DNA from: Phoronis australis
Lineage: Eukaryota > Phoronida > Phoronidae
DNA length: 64,000 bases
Assembly: GCA_002633005.1 (NCBI GenBank)
Contig: NMRA01000467.1
Location: 148,063 to 212,062 of the forward strand
Direction: 5' to 3'
A program made the translations under genes and the position numbers. Positions 48,701-63,700 of this stretch are shown here, piece after piece; positions within the stretch are counted from its first letter, which is position 1, and the number at the start of each line of letters is the position of its first letter. The notes under the pieces are model-generated. The model was not told the origin of the DNA, did not search any database, and saw only the letters and a program-made list of their open reading frames with translations.

Positions 48701-51700
48701 AAAAGTAAGTGTTTTATTTGGCTAAATGGCATGGAACGTTATGACCTGCAACAAAAAAGATCGCACAACAAATTTTGGAACAAGTTTTATCTTTTAAAGA
48801 CAGGCTGAGCCAGTTTTTTTTTTTTTACATACAGAGCTCCTGATCTGATGAATAAAATGACAACCCATTGAATCACAACTCATTGTCTTACCTGTTAATT
48901 AAGGATTTGCAGGTGAGTTCAAATGAATAACTTTTGGCCTTCTTTGGACTAAATATGATATCCAAATTCATAGTCTCAAGCGGCAGAAGAGTGCCAAAAC
49001 CGTCATTGGGCTGGACTTCCACATACTGAAAGAAAATTTGCATAATTTGAATATTGAAAAGAACTTATAAATCCTAATTTATTGATAAACACAGATAAAC
49101 AGTCTTATAGATTGACTTCAGAGTAAGGGTTCCAGTTTTTCATGCCAAAAATTGGCGATCAAAAATACTTGATTTTTTGTGAAATTTGATTTACAATTAT
49201 GATCATGGATATTTCATTTTTCATGAGTTTTAACAATCATAGTTTCACCCAAGCAAAATGAATTTCCATCAACAACTAGTCTCACTGTTTTTATACCCGA
49301 CACCAGAACATAACGACATTTAACTTACATCAGGCAGTCCCATAAAACCAAACTGCTGAGATAATATCGAGTGATTGGTCAGTTTCACTGTAGTTTTCAC
49401 CGATTCGTAAATAGTGCAGAAGCCGAAGTCGATGTCTGTGGTGTCGAACTCCAGATCTGATGAAGTGATGACAGCATGGACGGTGAACGGAACTGGGCGA
49501 GTCTGTCCAGCCACAGTAATGACCATGGGAGCCTCAAGGACACCAGTCTGATGATCAAAGTAGGGCATGTTGTCCGTCAGCAGGGTTTGTCTGAAATGAT
49601 CATAATCAGGACTAAAAACTGTAACTGAGAAAAACCTGAATTGTTACAATAGCATCAGTCTCTAAACAAGTAGACTTACTTTTTAGTATGATCAAAATTC
49701 CAAATAACACATTATTACCATTGTGAGACACTACCTAACACAGATCAGACGGTCAATTTCAAAATTAATTTTGTTGATATTTGAAACTGTGTCAAAGCCA
49801 CATACCAGGAAGGATATTATCTCAAGCATGCTTTGTTTAAAACTTGTTTTCTAAAACAAAATAATGTGCAAGTTCTTGCTAAAATAGTAAAAATGCCCAA
49901 AACTATCCAACCATTAATTTATGCCAAGAAGTACTGACTACAGGTAATGTCGGGGCAACACATGTTGCAGTGTAAGATGAACCTTGTATTTCATGTCATT
50001 ATTAGCAATGAAAAAATCCTCTTAATGCAACATCACAGAAAATGGATTCATGTTTCGTGGGAAGTCACAATTTGTCATATCTTAAAATTTTCAAAATATC
50101 ACACGGAACTCAATTGTCACAGCTTTTTGGTGCTTTTTTGTATGTATAAGTCAACAACTTTGGTCACATAAGCAAGACAATATCTGTCAATCATAATGGT
50201 GTATTATGTAATTTTACAATTTTTGAAAAAAGTAATTACAACCTGATGCAGCACAAAATAACTATAAACCTAATAAAACACTAACACTAACTACTTGGCT
50301 CACATTTTGTCACAGCATAATTCCTAAAATGTCACAAACTGTCACACAATTTCAGGCAAGCTAGCTTTGCCACAGCATGTCACTATGTCACAGGGTAACA
50401 CACACCTTGGAAGAAATTTGAGCTGAGCCGAGAACTGTGACTGTGCCTGTATATATCCTGTCTTGGGCAGCAGTTCCATGTAGTTTTTTAACTCAGGACA
50501 CACTTCGAACTTGAGACGTAGAGCCGTTGTAGCTCTGAAGACCAATAAATGTCATGTATTAACAAACTCAGTAATGTGTACACACAATAACAAGTAAATG
50601 AAGGTTTTTATCAACTGAAATATTTATCAAAAATGCTGAATCTTTCTTATTAAAATATCAGTGCATACTAATGTCTTTGCTAAAGCAACACAAATGTAGC
50701 CTCCAATATACATGTACTTAATGAAAGAGGGTATGCTACATCTCTCTGGAGAGCCCACCAGGACTCCATTGTGCGAGGCTAGTAGTATCCTGTTTGTTTG
50801 GTAATTAAGATCATGCAGGATGCTGGGCAACATCTCACTAGGGTTTGTGAGTAAGCTGGATAACTCACTAATGTAACAGTAAGCAGACAGTCATTGGATT
50901 GCTAAACGAGAATGCTGAATTTTGGGAGAAAATGGTTATGTCCAAAGTACTCGCAACATTCATTGTATGAGCCAAGATTTCTTGCCACATGTGTCTATAG
51001 AATAACTGAATGTACCAGCATTAAATTACTTCACCAGAGATTCAAATATTAAATTGCAATTTTTAATGTTATACAGTAAAACAAATCATAATATTTGATG
51101 TGGGTATAAAAAATCCTCAAGGTTGTGTCTTCTTGCATTCATCGCGGATCAGATTTTTTCAAGGACCTCAATTAAATTTGTATGTGATTGTTGGTAGAGA
51201 AAGCATTGACACCTGGCTTTCGTTTTTTTTTTTTGTAGCTGGATCAAAGATTTATTGACTCATTTTAACGTATAAAATACAGAAAATTTCAGCCAATCAC
51301 AAAACTCAGATCCAGCAAATTAAAAGTGATACCAAAATACTGCAATCATCATAACTGTTTTTGATTTCTATCAGTTGGCAGCTCTAACAAGATGTACCTG
51401 TTATTGACAACTATGGTGTCTTGATACAGTCTGTCATACATACAGATCTTCAGGTCAATATTCTCTCTCTCCACCCATACTGGCACGTCTATGGCATTGG
51501 CCAGGGAAGTTACGGTTATCTGGGGGTTATAAACGGACGAATGAATTAGCGTAAAACAGATAATTACAAACATTATAACCAATCATATTGTATTTTTATT
51601 TCAAATCATAACAAACAAGTGTGAAAAGCAATTAAGTTTGGGCAGCAGCAAAAGAGGTTTCCATGGTGACCCAGACTGAAGGGGAATTAACAGGAAATTA

Positions 51701-54700
51701 AGCAAGGTGGCAAAGGAATTATATAATTATAATTGTTCCCCATATGATACATGTCACCATTTGCTTTTGCTGTTAACCTAATTAGCTGTCATGACGGGGA
51801 AACAGTATTTAGTTTGATTACTTTTGTCTGTTAAACTGTACTTGATTACTTTTGTCTGCACTGTACTTTGACATGCATCACCAGTTATCTTTGGTCAATT
51901 GAATGTACATTTGTTAATTTAAGACAACTGCAGAGATAGCCATAATTTATTATGAAAGCAACGCCCACGAATGAACAAGAGTTTGAAACAGTTTCTTACA
52001 TTTTGTTTCAGGCTTTGTTTTTAAAGTAAACGCAGTGGCATCCTGAAAGATTGCTGATGGTCAGAAGCCCATGAAATGGACGAGACAGAAAACTGGCACA
52101 CACCAAGTAAATCATCTCTACATAGTAAACTAGGACTGCGCTCATAAAGCAATAGTGTGATAGCTTACGTTGGCTGATAAAGGATCTTCAAACGAGATGC
52201 AGAATTCACTGTCCACCTTGCCAGGTATGGTGGGTTGCCAAATGATGTCAAGTTTGACAGAGGAGAAGGGGCCTATTTCTGATGACGATAGCTGAAAAGA
52301 CAGACTATGACGGTAACAAAAATTAAATGAAAATTCTATTTTCAAATGGTCAACTTATGTATCATTTTGGTTTAATCGCATCATGTCATTAAATAAATGT
52401 AAAGTATATGGCAAAAAAATTCCAGCTTAGAACAGTCAAAAATTTTTTTGCTCGAGGTAAGAGTTTCTACCAAATATTAGAAATATGCAACATTGATTGT
52501 TCCAAATTCAAGAATTACAATCAATGACAAATGATCATTCACCTCAACGTTTCACACTTCAAGTAAGATGACACATGATCATTCACCTCGTTTCACACTT
52601 CTAGTAAGGTACATAAACAGGTGTCACTGGCAGCTATTATTCATGATTTTATGAACTGTCATGAATACTATTATCAGACTTTTATTGATACAATAAGACC
52701 GTGTCCCAATCTATAGAATCAAGAAAATTCAATTTTATGATTTACCCAAGCTGGAGAATATTCACCATTAGTGATTCCTCCAAAAAGCAAATCTGAGTTT
52801 GCTGCATAAAAAGCAACTGTTTGAAGTTTGTTATTTACTGTTAGAATTGGCTTGCAAGCAAAAACCATTCACTTCTAAAACTAATCAGAAGTAAAGTATT
52901 AATAGTCATTTTAGCACAATTTGTTTTTGAAGACATGTTGTAAAAACTTAAAAGCAAAGTTCTACTGATGATTGCCATTACCTGTCCAACTTTCAGTCCA
53001 TCCAAGTTTGCAATATCTTCTAGATCGCTAAAAGGTGGCTCCACAGTACTGCCTACTTCTAGCCCATCCTCCACCTTTTCGCCCTCTAGTGGTGGCTCGA
53101 TGGTTTCTGCTGCAGTTGGAAGCTCAGGTTCTCCTGCTTTGTCTTTCTCAGCTCCTTGGTACGAATGACAACACAAAATAACAATTTTCGGATGTAGAGA
53201 CAAAATGTTGAAATACATAATAGGGTAATTGATGGACAGCATTTTGTATTTTTTTCAGGGAATTTACTGTGAGATTTCACAGCATTTGTGAAACTCTTTG
53301 CCATCAATATGCCATCAATATGCCATCAAATTGGTACTGCTGAGCGGTGGGATAAAAAATATCTAATATCTAAAAATGTCTGCTAATGGCAGAAACATCT
53401 TTTCGTCCCAGTCAACTTAGACAGTCTTCTACACCAGGATTAAAAACTGAGTCGTGCGAAAGACACATCAAGCGCTCATAACACTTTTAAGAAAAGAATT
53501 GTAAAAGACTTCTAAATGTATGTAAGATGTTTCCGCACAATGAACAGAAAAACCATTACTAATCAAGAAAAATAAGAGTAACGGTTTTAAAATCCCTTGT
53601 GTCAGAAACGAGCTTTGTTGATGATGTACTAGATTCAGTGTTAAGAATCTCACAACGTAACACACGTGGATAGAGAAAGATATTAAGTAATACAAATTTG
53701 GCAACAACCAAAACACAAAAACCTTCTTAAAAATTCCGTATGTGCTGTAAGTCTGGCCAGAGATAAATGCAACTTCTCAGTCATAAAACACTGTTGCTCT
53801 CCAGTGGTTATCACACAACTTAAATAGTTAATTCTGTGTTGTTGTTACAGCCAAATTAAGCTTGATATTCAACTGAAACTGAAAAATTAACAGCAAACTC
53901 AAGGTACATGGCATAACCTAGTTGCACAATACATCAGCTCAAACAGAGCTGAAGATCCATCAAAATTTATTCACAAATTCTATGAAATGGATATAAATCT
54001 GAAGAAATTCTGAGTATGAAGGCAAAATACTTGTGTGTGATAGTACAAAGGTATACATCAAATAATCAGTCTTAACCAGTTATATTTTGCTTTTTACCTT
54101 TTTGTAACAATGGGGACTCAAGTTGTGCTCTCAGATTTTGACCTAATGCCATAATGAGCCAAGTGAAACTAGTTTACGAGTTCATCGGTAGATGAAAAAT
54201 GTATTGACAGAACAAAAACCAATAGAACAGCTTTCTGTGTAGCTATATTTGCCATATCATTTCTGTGTAGCTATATTTGCCATATCATTTCTGCATTTCA
54301 TTTCTTACGATTTTGGTTTCAATGTGTGTGGGTGAATATTTGATGACAGTAAATCCTACACTCTCAACATTCACACTTCCAACCCTGTTTAGATTCAGGT
54401 TTAGTTTACCGACTAACCTAGTTGTAACTTGACAGTTTTAGTTTCATCCTCCTTAGGCTGTCCATCTTCTGACTCTCCACTCATGGCTCTCATGTTTGTA
54501 TCAGCTGTCGTCTAGAAAGTAACCAACAAAATAAAAAAAAAAAAATTTGCAAATTCCATGTTTCAAATCAATAACAAACTTAAAGCACATTTGCCATTTT
54601 TGGTGAAAAGGAAACTGTTAAGCAAAAGTACTGAAAGTTGTGTCTAAAGTTTGCCTCTTGCCAAACATTTTGACTTAATCACAAATCATAATACACATGT

Positions 54701-57700
54701 TCTAAATTACATTCTAATTAACAAAGTAGTATAAAGATTGTTCAATTGGTCTGTCTTTAGGCCCTTTCATACTTCACTCTGGTATGAGCATAGCGTTGAC
54801 GTTAACTGCAATTTATTGAAACATAACCAGCTTCGGTGGTTAACGGTATTGAAGTAAATGGTACGTGACGCTGTTGTCTTCGAAGTAATGGTAAAGTAGC
54901 ACTGATGCACCCTGTGCACACTACGATTTTTTTAATGGGCAAATTAGGGGAAATTTCCACATGCTATATAACTGGCATAAAACTTATTTCTAATTCGATT
55001 GGTGATTATTCGAGCAAAATATAGGCAACTATTAGCTATGACACTGCCCTTCAATTGTTGATAATAGTGGCCCCTGGCGATAAGTTCAAAGGGACCCAAG
55101 TTTTTTTTTTTTCCGATTAAGTTTTTTTATTTTCTCTAGCATGGGTATTTACAATTTACACGAAACAATAAACAATACAGTGTGCAAGTACATTAGTTGC
55201 AACAAATTACCGTCAAGTATCACAATTTGGTATACAGAACAGAAATACAGATATGTAAGAAAAAAATCAAGCCATTCTCACCCTTAACATACACACCACA
55301 TGCACCCGCCCCCCCAACTTACTCTTAGTAGGATGTTGTCAGGCAAANNNNNNNNNNNNNNNNNNNNNNNNNNNNNNNNNNNNNNNNNNNNNNNNNNNNN
55401 NNNNNNNNNNNNNNNNNNNNNNNNNNNNNNNNNNNNNNNNNNNNNNNNNNNNNNNNNNNNNNNNNNNNNNNNNNNNNNNNNNNNNNNNNNNNNNNNNNNN
55501 NNNNNNNNNNNNNNNNNNNNNNNNNNNNNNNNNNNNNNNNNNNNNNNNNNNNNNNNNNNNNNNNNNNNNNNNNNNNNNNNNNNNNNNNNNNNNNNNNNNN
55601 NNNNNNNNNNNNNNNNNNNNNNNNNNNNNNNNNNNNNNNNNNNNNNNNNNNNNNNNNNNNNNNNNNNNNNNNNNNNNNNNNNNNNNNNNNNNNNNNNNNN
55701 NNNNNNNNNNNNNNNNNNNNNNNNNNNNNNNNNNNNNNNNNNNNNNNNNNNNNNNNNNNNNNNNNNNNNNNNNNNNNNNNNNNNNNNNNNNNNNNNNNNN
55801 NNNNNNNNNNNNNNNNNNNNNNNNNNNNNNNNNNNNNNNNNNNNNNNNNNNNNNNNNNNNNNNNNNNNNNNNNNNNNNNNNNNNNNNNNNNNNNNNNNNN
55901 NNNNNNNNNNNNNNNNNNNNNNNNNNNNNNNNNNNTTTTGGCACCATCAAGGTCTTCACCACCGTAACTTTCCCGAAAAAGGAGATTTTTCTTCTAGACC
56001 AAATTTTGATAAGATTATTGATTTCATCAATCCTCTCATTGTAGTTGATGTCAATCATTTTTTCTAGGTTAACACTAAACTTGATACCTAGCATCTTAAA
56101 TTCCGTCATGCCCCATTCCAACTTCCATCTTGCGTGATGGAAAACATCCTTGCAAAATTTTTTACTGCCCAACCAAATAACATTAGTTTTGGAAAAATTT
56201 ACTCTCAAACCAGACATATCTGCAAATCTACTCAAAACTTCCATAATAGCTTCCAAACTACGCCTTGAACCATCTAAGAAAAACGTTGTGTCATCAGCAT
56301 ACTGAGTAAGTATAAATTCCTCATTTCCTATTTGAATGCCTTTAATTTCCCTATCTTGTTTCGTCATCATAGCTAATATTTCAGCACATAAAATAAAAAC
56401 AGCCCCTGTGTAGAGTAAAACTTCTGGACAGGAAACCGTTTTGAACAATGTATGACACGGGACAATTATAAAAGGTTTTAATCCAAAGGGACCCAAGTTG
56501 ACCATTCATATTACACTGTAACGTCGACACTCCGCTGTTAAATCCACCTGTTTACTGTGAAGTTAACAAGGGCTGTTAACTTCCATCCAGGACGGCAGAT
56601 AACTGTTCATACTGACCACAACTAACCACCACACATCGACACTAGTGTGAAGGGGCATTTTAACTTTCTACATATTTAGATCTGGTATTTGGTTTTAGAG
56701 TGTGCCAAGAGACACATGAATCCAGAATTGAATTGAGGTCGTTTTTGACCAGTTATAAAGTGAAATAAATTTATTTTCACAGAAATTAATAATAAACTGG
56801 TCTTCAGTTAGTGGGAATCAAAACTAGTGGGTTTAAATGAAGGCAAACTACAGGTATTGTTGGAAACAAATGAATCAAAAAAGGATACTGGGAACAAAAC
56901 TCCAGGAAAATTGGGTTCACATGAAACTAATTAACAATCAATCTCACAAACATAACAATTCTAGAGCTTAAATAATTTTACCAACCTCGCTTCCCTTTAA
57001 ACAGAAGAAAACAATCTTATTAATGTCCAGTAGGAATATGTAGTCTGGGTAAAATCAACAGAAAAATCAGCTGATATCATTTAACTTCTATTGTTATAAC
57101 CCCAATCTAAGTTCTAAGCTCACCTGATAGAACCTTTTGAAATAGTGTATATTTTAATCATGAAACCATGTTGACTAACTGAATTTTTTTCTTTCCACTG
57201 GAGTTCAAGGAAACAGAGATATGATCAGTTATGTAAAGGCTTTTAGCACAAGTACATTTAATTTTGCAGTTGTTATATTTCTGATGATAAACATGTGCAT
57301 CTTGTTTGTAATAAAATTTGAAGAACTTCTCAGAACTCAAAGAGTATGACTTACACTTAATGTTGAATATTATGTAACAAACAAAACTTGACAATATCAT
57401 TTAAAGAATTCATGCATTTTGAGAACCAGTTGTCTCCACTGAATAACCAACATCCAAGAGGTTCTCAAAATGCAGGAATCCTGTAAGTGACTTATAGCCC
57501 AAAAGGTATTAAAAACTTACCAATCTTCCCAGTGACGTCTCGGCAGTAGTTAACGTTCTCATCTTCATTCCGGCCACTTTGAAGAATTCAAACTTTGTTC
57601 CCAATGCTCCGTTATTTGTTAGAGTGATAGTTCGCTTCAATGTTTCTCCTATCACACTGGTTCCAAAATCCACAATGTTGGTGTCAACGGACAGCTGTAT

Positions 57701-60700
57701 ACAATTGGATAAAAATCAAAATCATCAGATAGACTAAAACTAACCAAGGTTCCTGTCAATGCAGAGCAAAATAAGATAAGTTGAATATCTTGAGTCAACA
57801 TAACGCTGAAAGCTGGTTATAGATCTCACACAATCAGTCAATCAAGTTTTTCAGTTTTTTGAAAGACTAATACTTAAAGCAAAAGCATATTGTTTCAAAC
57901 GCAATGTTGATGTAACTTTAATTCAAAGGGAACAGTTAAAGCCTAATAATTCCAATTCCACCAGTTACAGCTTCAAAACAGATACAAGAGCAATGCGGTG
58001 CATTGAAATGTGCCCACGAATGCACCACAAATATTGTGCTCCTAGAGCTGTTTATTAAGTATCATAAAATTGCCACTAGATTGCGCAAAACATGTCGTGT
58101 CCATCCGAAATCGGGAACATGCCATTGTTTCTTTAATTGAGAGCTATTTAACGAATTTCATAAAAACTGTCAAGGAACTTCAGCAAAACAAAGGAAAACG
58201 GAAAAAACGAAATTGGCACTAGTGGGCATAGCATTCGTCAGATCCGTATGAAAGTCGTCGCCGTCAGTTGTTAACTTCATATAAACAGTTATTAAATTTA
58301 ATAAAGATTCTGCAGTGGATTAATGAGACACAGCTATGGATGCAAAACAAAAAAACTGCCATTAGGAGTCGCCACAGTGGTCAGAGTCATCGGAAAATCA
58401 TCATTATTTGCATACAATCATGCAAATTTTCACAATCATCCTTAGAGCCGTTTGGTTGATAGAGGGGCGGATGCAAAAACTCAAAAACAGTAAAAATGGC
58501 CAATAGGTGGCGCAAAATACCTCGAATCCATCCAAAAACATGAGGATAGCATCATCTCACTAACAGATGCCTATAAATTACCACTAGAGGGCAGACTGAT
58601 TGTCGAATCCATCCGAAAGTTTGCTCATGCCATCCCATCCACGAAAGGAAAACGTGCAAAATTTCATAACATACGTCAAAGGACGCCGGCCAGCCGGCCG
58701 GATGTGGATGACGACATAATGCGTCGACATATAAATATGTGGGCACATAAAAATAGCTATAATCCTGGCATTACCAATACCTCGTCATAAATTTGTTTTT
58801 AATCATTCACAGTTGAAATTATTCCTTAATGAGTCAAATTAGAGGTGATTTCTAAACTAGGAACGAACTGCCAGATCGTTACTGTTTGAACTCAAGCTCA
58901 ACGATNACCTCGAATCCATCCAAAAACATGAGGATAGCATCATCTCACTAACAGATGCCTATAAATTACCACTAGAGGGCAAACTGATTGTCGAATCCAT
59001 CCGAAAGTTTGCTCATGCCATCCCATCCACGAAAGGAAAACGTGCAAAATTTCATGAACATACGTCAAAGGACGCCGGCCAGCCGGCCGGATGTGGATGA
59101 CGACATAATGCGTCGACATATAAATATGTGGGCACATAAAAATAGCTATAATCCTGGCATTACCAATACCTCGTCATAAATTTGTTTTTAATCATTCACA
59201 GTTGAAATTATTCCTTAATGAGTCAAATTAGAGGTGATTTCTAAACTAGGAACGAACTGCCAGATCGTTACTGTTTGAACTCAAGCTCAACGATTTGGTT
59301 TATCATGTAATTTTATGGGTTCAGTTTGGTCTCAAGCTAAAAGGAACTGTCAAGCTTAGAAACCATTTCTCATTTGAATTAGGAGCAAATGAGTTTTTGT
59401 GTTGTGTGGTCTAAATCAGTTTCTTTGACAAAATGCACTACATGATTTAATATTGAGAATTCTCACATAGAAAGCACCAGCTAATAATTATTTCACCATG
59501 AGAGCAGTAAAAAATTGCACATAATTTATAACTCTGCTATAAAAACACACTAGAGCTACTTAACAATAACCTATACGGGAGATTCAATTTACACCTAATG
59601 CGAAAACTGACAACAGAGATTAAGAAGAGAAAGGATATTTTGAAGCACTGGGACAGAAAACACCATGCTTAGAGATTTCAGAAGTCATGCCTTCTACATG
59701 CAGCATTTGGTATTTTAGACAAGCCAGAGATACTATACATAATCTTATTGAATGACCAGGATAGGATATTGCAGTTTGCACTATGAAGAAAAACTATACA
59801 ATGTTTCACTTACGTCGCACTTCTTTGTTGTACATATCAGTGGTATAGAGAACGGGCCAGTCTGAGCCAGGAAGCTCACGTCTCCCTGCAAATCCTCATT
59901 GATCTGTGAAGACCAATGCAAAATAAATTCATTAATATTAAGCACAACAACCAGAGAGCAACTCTGAGAGTCTCAGGGAATTGAATCTCTCTCGCTATAG
60001 CATCTCAGACAATAAATCTATGGATTTCCAAGTTTGGACTGTTATGATCAACACAGTCAGCTGAAACTACATGTAGGATATGATGGGGAGAGGTCAACTT
60101 TTAATCATTCACAAGCAACAGATGCTTGCAATGCATTTATGGTATAATGCTACCAAACGCATGATTGTTGTTATTGCAAAGTGCTGGTTTTATGGTATAA
60201 TGCCATATAAAATTGTGTATGTGCCAATGTTTTTCTGTAGTAATAGCAGATAGCAATTAACTGAATCTAAGGTTTTGAGTCTGCAGCTATTTAACATGAA
60301 GTCCAGTTCATTAATCACCCAAAATCACAAAAAACAAATAGGCATGTTGCAGTACATATTAAGATGTGTAGAAGAACACAACAAAAATGTATGAAGGTTT
60401 ACCATTGGTTTAAATGTCACCAACATTTCACATGTTAATCCAGCTGACATCTGGCCTGGTGGGTCAAACCTGGAAGAAATAATTGATTCATAAATTAGAA
60501 TTGCAAACTACAAGCCAACCAAAACCTTGTTCATATTACAACACCTAAATAACTTTGCAGCTGATGAATTCATTCTTGATGTAAATTTGACAATATTTTG
60601 GACCAAAAATATGCACTAAACTCTTGTCCCAATGTTAGCAACAATTTTTCCAATTTTCATAACAATTTTTGCTGTAATTTGACAAATTAGCAAGGCAAAT

Positions 60701-63700
60701 TTTGATGAAATTCATCAAGTTAAAACTGTTATAAACCTCAATGTGTAGAAAGAATCCAGTGAGAACTTATAAAGTTACTTACACTATATCGATGAAGTCC
60801 TTGAGATGTTCAGTAATACCAACTAGTTTACAGAAGTTTACTGTGTAAGATACATTAGTTAATATCACTTTCTTCTTGTAAGTTTTGCCCACAGTAAAAT
60901 CCTGCAATAAAAGCAAACATGCCACAGCATATTTAAAGGAAGTCAAAATTCACTAGGTGTCACAAGTGAAGCAGTCCCATACATTCAAATGCTTGCATTC
61001 AGGTAAATCACATGGGTAATATTAATGACACAAGCACCCCTCCATGCTGATGAACTGCTATCTGTTTCCAATCTATTCAGAATTTCAAAAAGAACAACCT
61101 TTGTTCATTAGCGGCATCTGGAGAATACTGAATCACACATCGTTCAAACTTTGTTTGCTTATTTTAAGCCAAGATTCATTTATCTGAATAACTCTACGTC
61201 GATTTAGGCAATTCACGCAGAAAAGCAACAAAGCCAACCTCATTATGCATGCATTTGGAGTCATGGTTACAGAGTCACATGAGTCAGACTTTTGAAGCTG
61301 AGAGCAATGAAAATATAATCCAGTAATTTATTCACTCAATGACCTTCATTCATTTCCTGATATTTCTTTAAAGCCCAGTGCAGCACCATAATTGAAAGCC
61401 ATAATTGCTTTGGATCAAGATTTGAGATGGAATCCTTGGTTTCAGTATTCTGAGCATTTCAAATTACACACGATGACATCATGGAAAAAGTGATTGATTC
61501 AACCATAAGATTTGTCACCACAACTTATATTTATTTGAGTTTGAAAATTTCAATTTGGTGCTGCATGGCCTCAAGGTTCAGTTGCATGATATATATTTTG
61601 CTTTCCTTAAAAAAGCATGTCAAGATTATTGCAATCACATATTAATTTTAAAAAAATTCAAAATAAAATATGTCATAATAAATTATCCAAATTCTGGCTA
61701 ATTCATAAATGATTTACAAAAAAATTCTTCAAATTTCCTTAAGTCTTTCTTGATTATTTGAAAAACATGACTGCTCCAACATTCAAAATATTTATTGAAA
61801 TTAATTTGACTAAATGTAAATACATTTCTGTAAATAAAATCTTATTGTCATGATTTTGGTCTACCTTAAAATGAACAACATCTGGTTTACTGTAGAAAGC
61901 GGCCCCTTTGAACTCCCTGCCAACCACTACTTGCTTGTGAACAATGTTCTCTCTTTGTCTGACCATCTTCTTCAGCATTATGTCCTGAGCAAAATAAACA
62001 CAACAATCAAAGTATCTGACACAATGAAACCAATCTTCACTTGTTTCACAACCCGCAACTTCACCAATGAATGTGATATCATTGGATTAGTTATTTTAAG
62101 CACGAGACTACGTGCAAAGATCACAAAACTAAGTTAAAACATTCAGTAAACAAAAAACATGATGAATTTATCCATTTATGACACTATGGTTGGTGTTGAA
62201 AAAATGGTATTGGGCTGTGCAAAATATGTCTCTTACTTTGTAAGTACTAATAATAGTAAAATATATACCTAATAGCACCTTTTACATCACGCTTTAAATT
62301 TATTTTGACATTATATAATCACCTGATCCATCTTACTAGCTCCAGGTGCTTTGATGACTGGTTCTGGGCCGTCCTTGGGTACTTTGTATGGCTTGTGAAC
62401 ATTCCACATACCTTTGAACTCTGGCTTAGCCAACATGGTGTTCGATTCATCTGGTTAACAGTATGGTTCAATTATTTATATAATAAGATACAAGTTGGCT
62501 GAAATCCCGCAGCAAGCATTTTAAGTAATGCGCAGTACACTTCCCATTTCTGCACTGTCTCCACTTTCCATTTTCCAGGATGAACATTACATTCCATAAT
62601 AAGTAGGACCCTATCGACAAGTCTGTGTACTTACACATTGCAAGTAAACAGATAACTATAACTGGGTACAATTTCTTAAAGTAGAAAGTTTATAGAATTT
62701 GATTTTTGATTTAATACCAATCCGACATCAACTGGGTCATGTGACCATTGCTTTAAAAGACTTAAGCATAAAATGAAGGTATGTTGATGGCAGGACAATG
62801 GTATCAATTCAATGACCAAATTTTGTTTTGTTTTGTATAATGGTCAAGATGAAATCTCAAAAACGCTGATACAGTTTTCTAAATCATTTGTTTTCATTTT
62901 AAACAACTTTTGGTTTTGTTTGATGAAAATCATAAAAATTCTATTTGCTGATAGTCCCCTATAGAAACGTGGAACATTTTAAACACATTTCCTATTAGTT
63001 TTAGGAGAACAGTGGCCAAATTTCAGGGTCCTAGATAAACTTAGTACAATATTATCAAGTTATTGCAAGTTCCTCCAAATTCTTGTTATATGATGATCTA
63101 ATGTCCACATTGACTCAGGTGAACACATTTGCTGAAAATATGTCTTAGACCGACTGACAGTTCTCAATCAATGCAAGTATGGCAGCAATGAGACAGATTG
63201 ATGGTTAAAGCTGCCGCTATAAACCTACCTTCAAATCAAACAAAATTCCTTTCACGGCTATGAAATTGGTCTCATATTGTTCCTTAGTCAAATTAAAGGG
63301 GATTTCAAGGCTTTGAAAGAATTTATTATTGCTTGACATCAGATCCTACAATTTGGCTCGACATGTCATGTTATGTTAAGTGCTGAGCATGGTCTCCATG
63401 GCAACACTTCTCATCTCAGCAAGAAAGAAAGGAACAAACTAAACAGAGACCAGTTTCATTGCCAAAAGCGATGCTCACAAAAAGGTAATTTCTCTGATTG
63501 AGCAGGGATTTACAACTTACAGCTTTAAGATACTAAAACTGGTTAAGAAAAAGAGATAAATATTGTGAGGAAAACATGGAAGCAAATCATAGAATACTGG
63601 GCTGTTTACCTTCTGAGTCAGAATCAGGAATGACAATCTTGTTTTCTGAGATGTGGGGACTTTCATCCTCACCGGAATCTTCTGCATACTCTGGATTGTC

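Larger units (their letters stand above)
54761..56656. mobile_element. MITE, GCCCTTTCATACT family, split by a LINE insertion
   Basis: Outer parts 54761-55102 and 56500-56656 together give 499 bp, aligning in reverse orientation to the intact 508-bp copy at 36207-36714 (shared GTGGCCCCTGG, CGTCGACACTCCGCTGTTAA, GTTCATACTGACC). Ends GCCCTTTCATACT / GTGTGAAGGGGC. Confidence 0.85.
30063..61864 (-). other. CFAP74 introns with nothing further recognised
   Basis: Apart from the elements listed separately, the longer introns show only AT-rich sequence: 30063-31728, 33304-34185, 34313-35039, 39072-39676, 39803-40407, 40542-42128, 43203-44058, 44089-45827, 47732-48276, 49026-49328, 49591-50405, 50535-51397, 51520-52168, 53155-54231, 56657-57520, 57695-58518, 59295-59813, 59904-60402, 60902-61864. 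Confidence 0.6.

Noticed and set aside
55300-56067. 255-codon plus-strand frame
   Set aside because: Most of it is the N gap read as open; the rest is antisense to the LINE.
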